Positions 1-5,661 of a stretch of DNA of 7,251 nt are shown piece after piece; positions within the stretch are counted from its first letter, which is position 1, and each line of letters begins with the position of its first letter. The position numbers and the translations under genes were made by a program. The stretch is from J013 sp038521775 (GTDB lineage Bacteria > Pseudomonadota > Alphaproteobacteria > Rhodobacterales > Rhodobacteraceae): the NCBI GenBank assembly GCA_038521775.1, contig JBCBKN010000240.1, positions 1 to 7,251 on the forward strand, read 5' to 3'. Under the pieces are notes generated by a model. That model did not search any database. It saw only the letters and a list, made by a program, of their open reading frames with translations, and had not been told where the DNA came from.

Positions 1-710
1 AGCGTCACCAGACCGCCGAAGGATTGCGTGGCCACATCCCAAATGTTCTTTCCAAAGGGCATGTCGCCCCACCAGCCATAGAGCGCTGCGGGTTGTCCCG
101 GCGGCGGGTCATAGACCACCGTGACCGGCTGAACCCACACCGCCTCGCGCAGCTCCTCACTCATGAACACCCCGAAAAGCGAGGATTTGAACGGCAGCAC
201 GCGCAGGCTGTCGGTGCTGGTGCCCTCGGGGAAAAAGCACAAAAGCTGGCCGGCCTGGATGCGGGCGAGCATCTCGCCCTGCTGGCGTTTGGCCGCCGCC
301 GGCTTGCGCTCCACAAACATGGTTCCGCAGACATCGGCGATATAGCCGATCACCGGCCAGCGGCGCACCTCGGCCTTGGCGACATAGTTGATCCGCCCCG
401 GGCCGAGCAGCGCGAAAATGTCAAGCCAGCTTGCGTGATTGGCCACCAGCGCCCCGCCATGCGGCATGCGCTGCCCCTCGACCCGAAGTCGCAGGCCGCA
501 CAGAAAAAGCCCCATGCGCGCCCAGACCCATTGCACGCGGTGGTGAATGTTCGGCCCGCCCAGACGGGCAATCCATTTGCCCAGCACATAGGGGCCGAAA
601 AGCACCAGCGTGCACAGAACCATGCCGCCGGCGCGCGCACCGCCAAGGACCCGGCGCGGCAAGGCCGCGCGCGGCAGAACCGGCGGCTCGGCCTCGTTCC
701 AGGTGGTCAC
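1..710 (-). CDS. olsA: Lyso-ornithine lipid O-acyltransferase (PlsC/LPLAT family), C-terminus cut by window edge
   Basis: This enzyme adds the second, ester-linked acyl chain to lyso-ornithine lipid at the inner membrane. Family members can also act as 1-acylglycerol-3-phosphate acyltransferases. About 236 residues are visible, without a stop before the left edge. A hydrophobic segment at about residues 29-45 is a likely membrane anchor. The LPLAT blocks follow in order: NHASWLD at 91-97 (the HX4D catalytic motif, H92 and D97), GTMFVERK at 129-136 and FPEGTS at 160-165. The start is GTG at 710-708, which overlaps the olsB stop as GTGA. A run of five G lies about 7 bases upstream and continuous family-like sequence follows. 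The 4-base overlap with olsB points to translational coupling, and that neighbour favours OlsA over housekeeping PlsC. The general acyltransferase call is very secure; the substrate is inferred from context. Confidence 0.92.
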   Translation of the reverse strand, partial: MTTWNEAEPPVLPRAALPRRVLGGARAGGMVLCTLVLFGPYVLGKWIARLGGPNIHHRVQWVWARMGLFLCGLRLRVEGQRMPHGGALVANHASWLDIFALLGPGRINYVAKAEVRRWPVIGYIADVCGTMFVERKPAAAKRQQGEMLARIQAGQLLCFFPEGTSTDSLRVLPFKSSLFGVFMSEELREAVWVQPVTVVYDPPPGQPAALYGWWGDMPFGKNIWDVATQSFGGLVT

Positions 711-1546
711 GACACGGCCCCCGGCTCTGCTCCCGAAACGGCGCCCGAACCGGTCGCCGACACGGCCTGGCCGGCCTTTTCGTAATAGGTGCGGTAGCGA
801 TCGGCCATGCGGGTTGTGTCCATCACCAGACAGACATCGACCGTGTTGAACTCCACATCCGCATAAGCCCCGTCGCCGACAAACCCGCCAAGCCGCAGAT
901 AGGCCTTGATCAGCGCCGGCACCGCCTTCATCGCCCGCGCCGGCGAGATCGCCTCGCGCGGCATCCGGTTCATCTCGACGAAATGGTCCGGCAGCGTCCG
1001 CACGCGCAGATCGGCCGGTGCGAGATGGTTGTGCCACAGATAGGAGAGCGGTTCGGCCAGCGGCTCGGGATCGGCGCCATGGAAGCTGGCCACCCCGAAC
1101 ATGACCTCGATCTCATGGCGGATCACATAGCCCGCCAGCGCCGACCACAGAAGATGCATCGCGATTCCGCCGCGGTAATCGGGATGCACGCAGGACCGCC
1201 CCAGCTCGACCACCCGCCGCGGACCGGTCAGAAGCTTGCCCAGGTCATATTCGGTGGCGCCATAGAAGCCGATGCCGGCCCGCGCCACATCGCCGCGCAT
1301 CAGGCGGTAAACGCCAACAACGCGGTCCAGCGGGTCGTCGACCTCCAGGGCGTTGTCCATCAGGATCAGATGGTCGAAATGCGGGTCGAACCGGTCGCGC
1401 TCCAGGCGAAGGGCGGCATCGCCCGGGTCGGGCGTGGCGCCCATTTCCTCAACAAACACCCGGTATCGCAGGCGCTGCGCCGCGGCAATCTCTGCCTCGT
1501 CCTGAGCGATCCGGGCCGTGTAGCGCTGATAGTCGATCTGGATCAC
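707..1546 (-). CDS. olsB: L-ornithine N(alpha)-acyltransferase (lyso-ornithine lipid synthase)
   Basis: OlsB transfers a 3-hydroxyacyl chain from acyl carrier protein to the alpha-amino group of ornithine, the first step of ornithine lipid synthesis. It belongs to the GNAT-like acyltransferase group related to autoinducer synthases. Counting from the chosen start, visible blocks are RLRYRVFVEEMGA (25-37), VVGVYRLMR (76-84), VELGRSCVHPDYRGG (113-127) and FGVASFHG (150-157), giving 279 residues. The start is uncertain. The open frame reaches an ATG at 1642 with no good ribosome site, and there is an in-frame ATG at 1579. I chose GTG at 1546 because GCGAGG lies about 4 bases upstream and because the conserved part (IQIDYQRYTAR) begins there. 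The residues before it look like untranslated leader. The stop overlaps the olsA start. The last ~17 residues are low-complexity (Gly/Ala/Ser/Val). Confidence 0.93.
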   Translation of the reverse strand: MIQIDYQRYTARIAQDEAEIAAAQRLRYRVFVEEMGATPDPGDAALRLERDRFDPHFDHLILMDNALEVDDPLDRVVGVYRLMRGDVARAGIGFYGATEYDLGKLLTGPRRVVELGRSCVHPDYRGGIAMHLLWSALAGYVIRHEIEVMFGVASFHGADPEPLAEPLSYLWHNHLAPADLRVRTLPDHFVEMNRMPREAISPARAMKAVPALIKAYLRLGGFVGDGAYADVEFNTVDVCLVMDTTRMADRYRTYYEKAGQAVSATGSGAVSGAEPGAVS

Positions 1547-1589
1547 CTGGCCTCGCGGGGCTCCGCCTTCTTGCGCCATCAGGCTCGGC

Positions 1590-1618
1590 AACCTAGTCAC
1601 CGGAAGCGCTTTAGGCAA
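1590..1618 (-). promoter_or_regulatory. Possible sigma-70-type promoter for olsB-olsA
   Basis: On the minus strand TTGCCT (1618-1613) and TAGGTT (1595-1590) are separated by exactly 17 bases. The -35 matches the important TTG and the -10 matches three of six consensus positions. Transcription would begin near 1583, leaving a leader of roughly 35 bases before the GTG at 1546, which agrees with that start choice. The elements are weak and may be chance. A start site driven by the nearby CtrA box is an alternative. Confidence 0.25.
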
Positions 1619-1652
1619 CAGTGCGGGCGATGCGCGGGGCATTGCGCCACGA

Positions 1653-1667
1653 TTAACCTCGCTTTAA
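1653..1667. promoter_or_regulatory. Putative CtrA binding site (perfect TTAA-N7-TTAA)
   Basis: The plus strand reads TTAA (1653-1656), then CCTCGCT, then TTAA (1664-1667). This is an exact match to the TTAA-N7-TTAA box recognised by the response regulator CtrA in alphaproteobacteria, and the left half extends to TTAACC as in the longer half-site. TTAA is rare in sequence this GC-rich, so an exact match is unlikely by chance. It lies after the DUF3553 stop (1684) and upstream of olsB, about 74 bp from the ATG at 1579 and 107 bp from the GTG at 1546. chpT, encoding the phosphotransferase that feeds CtrA, begins about 280 bp away. Binding is inferred, not shown. Confidence 0.55.
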
Positions 1668-1683
1668 GTTCCGAGGCAGAGGG

Positions 1684-1881
1684 TCACGGCCAGCCGGCGC
1701 CTTGGGGTCCGGCGCCGGGCTCGACGTCAAGTGTGATCCGCGCACCGTCGATCAGCACTTTGCCGGCATGTTCAAAATTGACGGTAATTCGATCGCCGAT
1801 GATCGATTGCACCTGGCCAAGGCCCCAGTCGGGCGCGTGTGGATTGCGTACCAGAGATCCGATTTCGAGAAACTCGTTCAT
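1684..1881 (-). CDS. DUF3553 family small protein (65 aa, SH3/Tudor-like fold expected)
   Basis: This is a 65-residue protein of unknown role. The core VRNPHAPDWGLGQVQSI, followed by a DRITVNFEHAGKVLI strand pair, matches the DUF3553 pattern: a short beta-rich module resembling the Tudor-like C-terminal domain of UvrD/PcrA helicases, which suggests protein or nucleic-acid contact. The open frame extends to 2043, but the part before ATG 1881 is Arg/Pro-rich, overlaps chpT and does not resemble a domain. The ATG at 1881 puts the conserved region at residues 3-55, as expected for the family. An AGGGG lies rather far upstream (about 12 bases). The gene is divergent from chpT across 62 bp and lies upstream of olsB on the same strand. 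The last ~12 residues are Gly/Pro-rich. Function cannot be assigned from sequence. Confidence 0.85.
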   Translation of the reverse strand: MNEFLEIGSLVRNPHAPDWGLGQVQSIIGDRITVNFEHAGKVLIDGARITLDVEPGAGPQGAGWP

Positions 1882-1930
1882 GTCCGGTGTCGCCCCTGCT
1901 GTCGCCTGTCCGAGGGGGGTCGTGCTGGTC

Positions 1931-1936
1931 AGGAGG
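1931..1936 (+). promoter_or_regulatory. Strong Shine-Dalgarno that sets the chpT GTG start
   Basis: AGGAGG is a perfect ribosome-binding core, 7 bases before the GTG at 1944. It selects that GTG over the ATG at 1839, whose extra 35 residues would overlap the DUF3553 gene and lack family similarity. Confidence 0.85.
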
Positions 1937-1943
1937 CTGCACC

Positions 1944-2567
1944 GTGACCCAGGCAAGCGACCCGTTGCAGGACGACACCACCGCGCTGGCCGAGCTCGTC
2001 TCCTCGCGTCTGTGCCACGACCTGATAAACCCGGTCGGGGCAATCGGCAACGGGGTGGAGCTGCTGCAATCGCTGGTGCCGGGCTCGCCCGAGCTCGATC
2101 TGATCGCCGAAAGCACCGGGATGGCCACCGCCAAGGTGCGGTTCTTTCGCATCGCCTTTGGCGCGGCTCGATCGAGCGAGACCATCGAAGCGGCGGTGAT
2201 CGACGACATTCTGGCCGGGGTCTATGCGTCGGGCCGCCTGCGCATCAACTGGACGCCCAGGGCGCTGCACCGGCCCGAGGCGCGGCTCTTGTTTCTGGCG
2301 ATCCTCTGCGCTGAATCGGCCCTTCCGGCCGGTGGAACGCTGGGGATCGACATCGCGCCGCCGCGGCTCTCGATTGAGGCCACGGGGCGCCGCACCCGGT
2401 TCGAGACGCCGCCCTGGTCGCATCTTCTGGACGGCACCCAGATCGAGGGCTGCAGCTCGGCCCAGGTTCATTTCCTGCTGGTGCGGCGCTTCCTCTCCGT
2501 CGAAGGGCGCAGCGCCAAGCTCACCGAGCGGGAGGATGGGTTCGAGCTCGACTTTCAGCCCGGGTGA
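1944..2567 (+). CDS. chpT: ChpT-type histidine phosphotransferase
   Basis: ChpT receives phosphate from the hybrid kinase CckA and passes it to CtrA (and CpdR in Caulobacter), acting in the cytoplasm as a dimer. The 207-residue product is typical of short alphaproteobacterial ChpT proteins. The DHp-like helix carries SSRLCHDLINPVGAIGNGVELL (20-41) with phospho-acceptor H25. The second helix holds ESTGMATAKVRFFRIAFGAA (56-75), matching the family RFFRLAFG block. The C-terminal half (about 90-205) corresponds to the degenerate Bergerat-like domain; I see no G-box for ATP, consistent with a phosphotransferase rather than a kinase. The gene is divergent from the DUF3553 gene and convergent with the carbonic anhydrase homologue. 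No clear -35/-10 is visible in the 62-bp upstream gap. The start is GTG with a perfect ribosome site. Confidence 0.93.
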   Translation: MTQASDPLQDDTTALAELVSSRLCHDLINPVGAIGNGVELLQSLVPGSPELDLIAESTGMATAKVRFFRIAFGAARSSETIEAAVIDDILAGVYASGRLRINWTPRALHRPEARLLFLAILCAESALPAGGTLGIDIAPPRLSIEATGRRTRFETPPWSHLLDGTQIEGCSSAQVHFLLVRRFLSVEGRSAKLTEREDGFELDFQPG

Positions 2568-2580
2568 CCGCACCGCGGGC
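2558..2580. terminator. GC-rich hairpin at the chpT 3' end, possible weak terminator
   Basis: GCCCGGGTG (2558-2566) pairs with CACC (2571-2574) and CGGGC (2576-2580), giving nine base pairs with one bulged G (2575) and a 4-base loop ACCG. The chpT TGA straddles the stem and loop. No T-run follows on either strand, so it is not a canonical intrinsic terminator. It lies in the 68-bp convergent gap between chpT and the carbonic anhydrase homologue, where termination from both sides is expected. Confidence 0.35.
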
Positions 2581-2635
2581 CCAAGTCGCCTTGCGCAGGA
2601 TGCGCCCCTGTTCGTCCTCGCATGCCCCCGGCGCG

Positions 2636-3181
2636 TCAGACGGGCGAGAGCCCGGCGCGAAACCGGCGCATGTTGTCGCGGTAGCGCGCGGCACTTTCCA
2701 AAAGCCCCGCCTGCTCGTCATCGCTGAGCTGGCGGACAACCTTGCCCGGCACGCCCAGAACCAGCGCGCCTTCGGGGATCTCCTTTCCCTCGGTCACCAT
2801 CGCGCCCGCCCCGATCAGCGCCCCGCGCCCGATCACCGCACCGTTCATGACCGTGGCGTTCATGCCCACAAGAACGCCGTTCCCGATGGTGCAGCCGTGC
2901 AAGAGCGCCTTATGGCCGATGGTGCAGTCGCGCCCCACCGACAGGGGGCAGCCGGGATCGGTGTGCATCACCGTGCCGTCTTGAACATTCGAGCCCTCCC
3001 CGATCACGATCGGCTCATTGTCGCCGCGCAGCACCGCGTTGAACCACACACTGGCCCCGGTCATCAGCATCACCCGCCCGATCAGGCGTGCGCCGGGCGC
3101 CACCCAGATGTCGCCATCCGCCGGCAGCACCGGCGTGGCCCCGTTGAGCGCATATAGCCCCTCGACGGCGCTGTGGGTCAT
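2636..3181 (-). CDS. Gamma-class carbonic anhydrase-like hexapeptide-repeat protein
   Basis: This is a 181-residue left-handed beta-helix protein of the gamma-carbonic anhydrase family (YrdA/PaaY/CaiE-like). Such proteins are trimers with a metal held by three histidines between subunits. The metal set is present: H73 (TVMHTD), H90 and H95 (TIGHKALLHGCTIG). Hexapeptide turns run from about residue 24 to 140, followed by a C-terminal helix (about 150-178) that packs on the trimer. The family Arg-Asp pair is seen at R52 and D54 (VLRGDN). CO2 hydration is possible, but many family members show little activity, so the substrate stays open. The ATG at 3181 overlaps the gmk stop (ATGA) and has GGGAGGA 5 bases upstream, so it is probably translated as the last gene of yicC-gmk. 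The product has no signal peptide. Confidence 0.9.
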   Translation of the reverse strand: MTHSAVEGLYALNGATPVLPADGDIWVAPGARLIGRVMLMTGASVWFNAVLRGDNEPIVIGEGSNVQDGTVMHTDPGCPLSVGRDCTIGHKALLHGCTIGNGVLVGMNATVMNGAVIGRGALIGAGAMVTEGKEIPEGALVLGVPGKVVRQLSDDEQAGLLESAARYRDNMRRFRAGLSPV

Positions 3182-3855
3182 TGCGTCCTCCCTTCGAATT
3201 CGCGGTTGAGCGACTGCACCCGCACCACCAGCCCCGGGTTGCGGGCCCGGCGCAGCCGCTCTGCCGTCACGACCGCCCGCAGCTCGGCCGCGCAGCGCTC
3301 CAGATCGTCGTTCACCAACACGTAATCATATTCGGCCCAATGGCTGATCTCATCGCGGGCCTGGGACATGCGCCGCGCGATCACCGCCTCGCTGTCCTGG
3401 GCCCGGCCGCGCAGCCGCGCATCCAGCGCCCTGATCGACGGCGGCAGGATGAAGATCGACACGGCCGCATCGCTGAGCGCGGAGTTGCGGATCTGCTGGC
3501 CGCCCTGCCAGTCGACATCAAACAGCACATCGCGCCCGGCCTCGATCTGAGCCTCGACCGGCGCGCGCGGGCTGCCATAGTAATTCCCGAAGACCTCGGC
3601 CCATTCGAGCAGGGCGCCGTCCTCGATCATCCGGGCAAACTCCGCCTGGCTGCGAAAATGATACTCGCGGCCATCGGTTTCGCCGGGCCGCGGCGGGCGG
3701 GTGGTGGCCGAGACCGAAAAGCCGATCTCGGGATCTTCGGCCAAGAGCCGGCGCGCGAGGGTCGATTTGCCTGCCCCCGAAGGTGAGGACAGGATCAGCA
3801 GCAGACCGCGCCGGCAGGGCAGCGCCGGCTCTGTCATCGCCAGCTCACTCGACAT
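3178..3855 (-). CDS. gmk: Guanylate kinase
   Basis: Guanylate kinase phosphorylates GMP to GDP with ATP and is essential for GTP/dGTP supply and nucleotide recycling; cytoplasmic. With the ATG at 3855 it is 225 residues. The P-loop is SSPSGAGKST (23-32). The GMP site shows S49, TTRPPRPGE (51-59, R53 and R56), Y65, E84, NYYGS (91-95), and D114/D116 in LFDVDWQGG. A lid region (about residues 135-165) with the arginines RLRGR and ARRM follows. The start is a choice: ATG 3855 has AGGTG about 4 bases upstream and overlaps yicC by 11 bases, while ATG 3837, 7 bases after the yicC stop, would give 219 residues and fits the family N-terminus equally well but has no ribosome site. yicC-gmk adjacency is widespread in bacteria. 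The stop overlaps the next gene. Confidence 0.96.
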   Translation of the reverse strand: MSSELAMTEPALPCRRGLLLILSSPSGAGKSTLARRLLAEDPEIGFSVSATTRPPRPGETDGREYHFRSQAEFARMIEDGALLEWAEVFGNYYGSPRAPVEAQIEAGRDVLFDVDWQGGQQIRNSALSDAAVSIFILPPSIRALDARLRGRAQDSEAVIARRMSQARDEISHWAEYDYVLVNDDLERCAAELRAVVTAERLRRARNPGLVVRVQSLNREFEGRTQ

Positions 3856-4732
3856 TTTGCACCTGCTCGCGCAGCTGATCGATGACCACCTTGAGCGACA
3901 GACCAATGGCGGTCAGGTCCGAGGATCCGGATTTGGCGCAGAGCGTGTTGGCCTCGCGGTGAAACTCCTGCGCCAGGAAATCGAACTTGCGGCCAACCGC
4001 CTCCGGGCTGTCGACGAGCTGGTGTGCGGCCAGGATATGGGCATCGAGGCGATCGAGCTCCTCGGTCACATCGGCGCGCACGGCGATCTGGGCAAGCTCC
4101 TGCGCGAGCCGGTCGGCATCGACTGTGGCCCCCGCGCCCAGCAGCGCCTCGACCCGGCTGCGCAGCAGCCCGCCGCTTTGCGCCGCCCGCGCCTCGGCCG
4201 CGCCCCGCGCCTCCCCAACAAGGCGGGCGATCTGCGCAAGCTGCGCCTCCAGCAGCGCACGGATCGCCGTACCCTCGCCAATGCGCGCCGCGGCCAGCCG
4301 CTCAAGCACGGCCAGCCCGCTCGCCTGTACCGCCTTCAGACCGGCGCCGGGCAGGGCGTCATCGGCCTCCTGCGCATAGACACCGGGCAGGGCGAGCAGC
4401 CGGTCGGCGGTCATCGGCGCAAGCGCCATGCCCTGGGCCTCGGCCATCGCGGTGCTTTGCGCCAGCGCCGCAAGCCCGGCGCGCAAGGCCGCTTCATTGA
4501 GCTGTGAGCCTGGTGGACCCGACAGCCGGTTCAACCGCAGGGACAGGGTCAGCGTGCCGCGCCGGAACAGCGATTGGGCCTCTTTGCGCAAGGGTGTCTC
4601 CAGCGCCTCCGCCCCCTCCGGCAGGCGAAAACGCAGATCGAGCCCGCGGCCATTGACGGCCCGCGCCTCCCAGCGCCAGCTCAGCCGATCATCGGCCCCG
4701 CTGGTTTCGGCAAAGCCGGTCATTGACTGCAC
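3845..4732 (-). CDS. yicC: YicC family protein (endoribonuclease / RNA-turnover factor)
   Basis: YicC proteins act in RNA turnover; the E. coli and B. subtilis (YloC) members are linked to endoribonuclease activity and small-RNA decay. The 295-residue product starts with the hallmark VQSMTGFAE. The N-terminal domain (PF03755) continues through WEARAVNGRGLDLRFRLPE (about 20-38). The C-terminal domain (PF08340, formerly DUF1732) is marked by RADVTEELDRLDAH, then KFDFLAQEFHREANTLCAKS. The middle is Ala-rich and helical. The start is GTG 4732: GGGAGGGG lies 6 bases upstream and it yields the family N-terminus. Upstream candidates GTG 4753 and ATG 4750 add seven unlikely residues. This is the first gene of a minus-strand operon with gmk (11-base overlap) and the carbonic anhydrase homologue. 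I found no clear promoter in the 94-bp divergent gap before it. Confidence 0.95.
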   Translation of the reverse strand: MQSMTGFAETSGADDRLSWRWEARAVNGRGLDLRFRLPEGAEALETPLRKEAQSLFRRGTLTLSLRLNRLSGPPGSQLNEAALRAGLAALAQSTAMAEAQGMALAPMTADRLLALPGVYAQEADDALPGAGLKAVQASGLAVLERLAAARIGEGTAIRALLEAQLAQIARLVGEARGAAEARAAQSGGLLRSRVEALLGAGATVDADRLAQELAQIAVRADVTEELDRLDAHILAAHQLVDSPEAVGRKFDFLAQEFHREANTLCAKSGSSDLTAIGLSLKVVIDQLREQVQNVE

Positions 4733-4738
4733 GGTTGG

Positions 4739-4746
4739 CCCCTCCC
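4739..4746 (-). promoter_or_regulatory. Shine-Dalgarno fixing the yicC GTG start
   Basis: GGGAGGGG on the minus strand, with its GGAGG core ending 8 bases before the GTG at 4732. It lies after the two upstream start candidates (4753 and 4750), so it cannot serve them, and it supports the start that gives the conserved SMTGFA N-terminus. Confidence 0.75.
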
Positions 4747-4800
4747 ACATCACCGGGCATTAACGATACCCGAAGCCAGCCCTGCCGTTGCGCGGCGAAG

Positions 4801-4818
4801 TTGGCACAGCATTTGCCT
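4801..4818 (+). promoter_or_regulatory. Sigma-54-like -24/-12 promoter element upstream of the PAS protein gene
   Basis: The sequence TTGGCAC, then AGCAT, then TTGCCT matches the RpoN consensus TGGCAC-N5-TTGC. The invariant GG (4803-4804) and GC (4815-4816) are separated by exactly 10 bases. Transcription would start near 4828, at or just after the first candidate start codon (GTG 4827), so translation would begin at ATG 4842, 4872 or 4947. An alternative is an imperfect inverted repeat (TTGGCA / TGCCTAA) serving as an operator. No enhancer site for an activator was recognised. Confidence 0.4.
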
Positions 4819-4826
4819 AACAAAGT

Positions 4827-5597
4827 GTGAACAGCAACTCTATGGCGACAAAAGCGGAGATTTGTCTTAAAATGACACGTGATGACGTTTCAGACCGGAA
4901 CACCCCAGGCACGGCCAATCCCGCTTTGGGACAGAAAGCAGAGGGCATGAAGGTTACCGATGCGGTCCTTAAGGATCTTCTTGCCTATTGGGAACAGCTT
5001 CGCGCCGGCCGCGAGGTTCCCTACCGCTCGGAAATCGATCCGCGCCGCTTTGAAAGCGCGCTGGAGCATATGTTCATTCTGGAGCATCTGGGCGAGGGCA
5101 ACATCCGGATCCGTCTTGCCGGGATGTATCTGTGCGAAATGATGGGCATGGAGCTGCGCGGCATGAGCCTGCGCGCGCTGATGCGGCTTGAAGACCGCGC
5201 CCCGCTCGACAGCGCCTTGGCCCAGGTCCTGTCGGGACCTTCGGTCGCGCATCTCGATCTCGACGCGCACACCCCGTCGGGGCGCCGGCGGCCGGCATCG
5301 ATGCTGCTTTTGCCGCTGCGCAGCGATTTCGGCGACATCTCGCGCGTGCTGGGCTGTCTGCGCATCGACGGCTCGTCGGTGCAGGATGGCAGCCCTCTGC
5401 GCTTTTCCATCGGCGCCGCGCAGATCCGGCCGATCAGCGTCGACAACACCGCCCAGCAGCGCGCAGCGATGCCCGGCTTTGCCGAAAGCGGTGCGGATTT
5501 CGTCCATGACGGCCCGCAACTGCGCAGCATTGAGGGTGGCGCCCAGCGCCGGACCGAACGGCGGCGCAACCACCTGCGGGTCATCGACAACGACTGA
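4827..5597 (+). CDS. PAS_5-family (PF07310) PAS domain protein, role unknown
   Basis: Up to 256 residues, with a single PAS-like domain of the PAS_5 type common in Rhodobacterales and related to Caulobacter MopJ. The family opening is VLKDLLAYWEQLRAGREVPYR (47-67, split by no gap), then SEIDPRRFESAL. The PAS core follows: EHMFILEHL, then IRIRLAGMYLCEMMGMELRG (about 92-111), and MLLLPLRSDFGDISRVLGCL near 160-180. There is no kinase, cyclase or other output domain and no membrane segment, so signal and partner are unknown. The tail is basic (RRTERRRNHLRVIDND). The start is uncertain: 4827 (GTG) is the outer bound and has no ribosome site; ATG 4842, 4872 and 4947 are alternatives, the last leaving just the PAS region. 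Divergent from yicC and convergent with serB. Confidence 0.82.
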   Translation: MNSNSMATKAEICLKMTRDDVSDRNTPGTANPALGQKAEGMKVTDAVLKDLLAYWEQLRAGREVPYRSEIDPRRFESALEHMFILEHLGEGNIRIRLAGMYLCEMMGMELRGMSLRALMRLEDRAPLDSALAQVLSGPSVAHLDLDAHTPSGRRRPASMLLLPLRSDFGDISRVLGCLRIDGSSVQDGSPLRFSIGAAQIRPISVDNTAQQRAAMPGFAESGADFVHDGPQLRSIEGGAQRRTERRRNHLRVIDND

Positions 5598-5608
5598 CGC
5601 GGTTGAGC

Positions 5609-5654
5609 GGGGGCTCTCTGCACTGCCCCCTGAGGGCCGGCAGCGGGCCCGGGG
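5609..5654. terminator. Overlapping GC hairpins between convergent PAS gene and serB
   Basis: The 64-bp convergent gap can fold two ways. GGGGGC (5609-5614) pairs with GCCCCC (5625-5630) around a 10-base loop. Alternatively GGGCC (5634-5638) pairs with GGCCC (5646-5650), extended by CCCC (5627-5630) with GGGG (5651-5654) across a TGA bulge. The folds exclude each other because they share the C-run. Neither has a T-run, so intrinsic termination is unproven; the location is where termination of both genes is expected. Confidence 0.35.
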
Positions 5655-5661
5655 CGTCGGA

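Noticed and set aside
24..785. 253-residue plus-strand open frame
   Set aside because: It is antisense to olsA, which shows NHxxWLD and FPEGT in the opposite frame; composition is shadow-like.
1839..1943. N-terminal extension of chpT from ATG 1839
   Set aside because: It would overlap the DUF3553 gene and is Cys/Arg-rich without family similarity; a perfect AGGAGG precedes GTG 1944.
1882..2043. N-terminal extension of the DUF3553 protein to 119 residues
   Set aside because: The added part is Arg/Pro-rich, overlaps the chpT start and is absent from the small-protein family pattern.
431..2314. 627-residue plus-strand open frame
   Set aside because: It lies antisense to olsA, olsB and DUF3553 and runs out of frame into chpT. 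Its composition (Arg/Pro/His/Ala-rich, no domain) is typical of a shadow frame in high-GC DNA.
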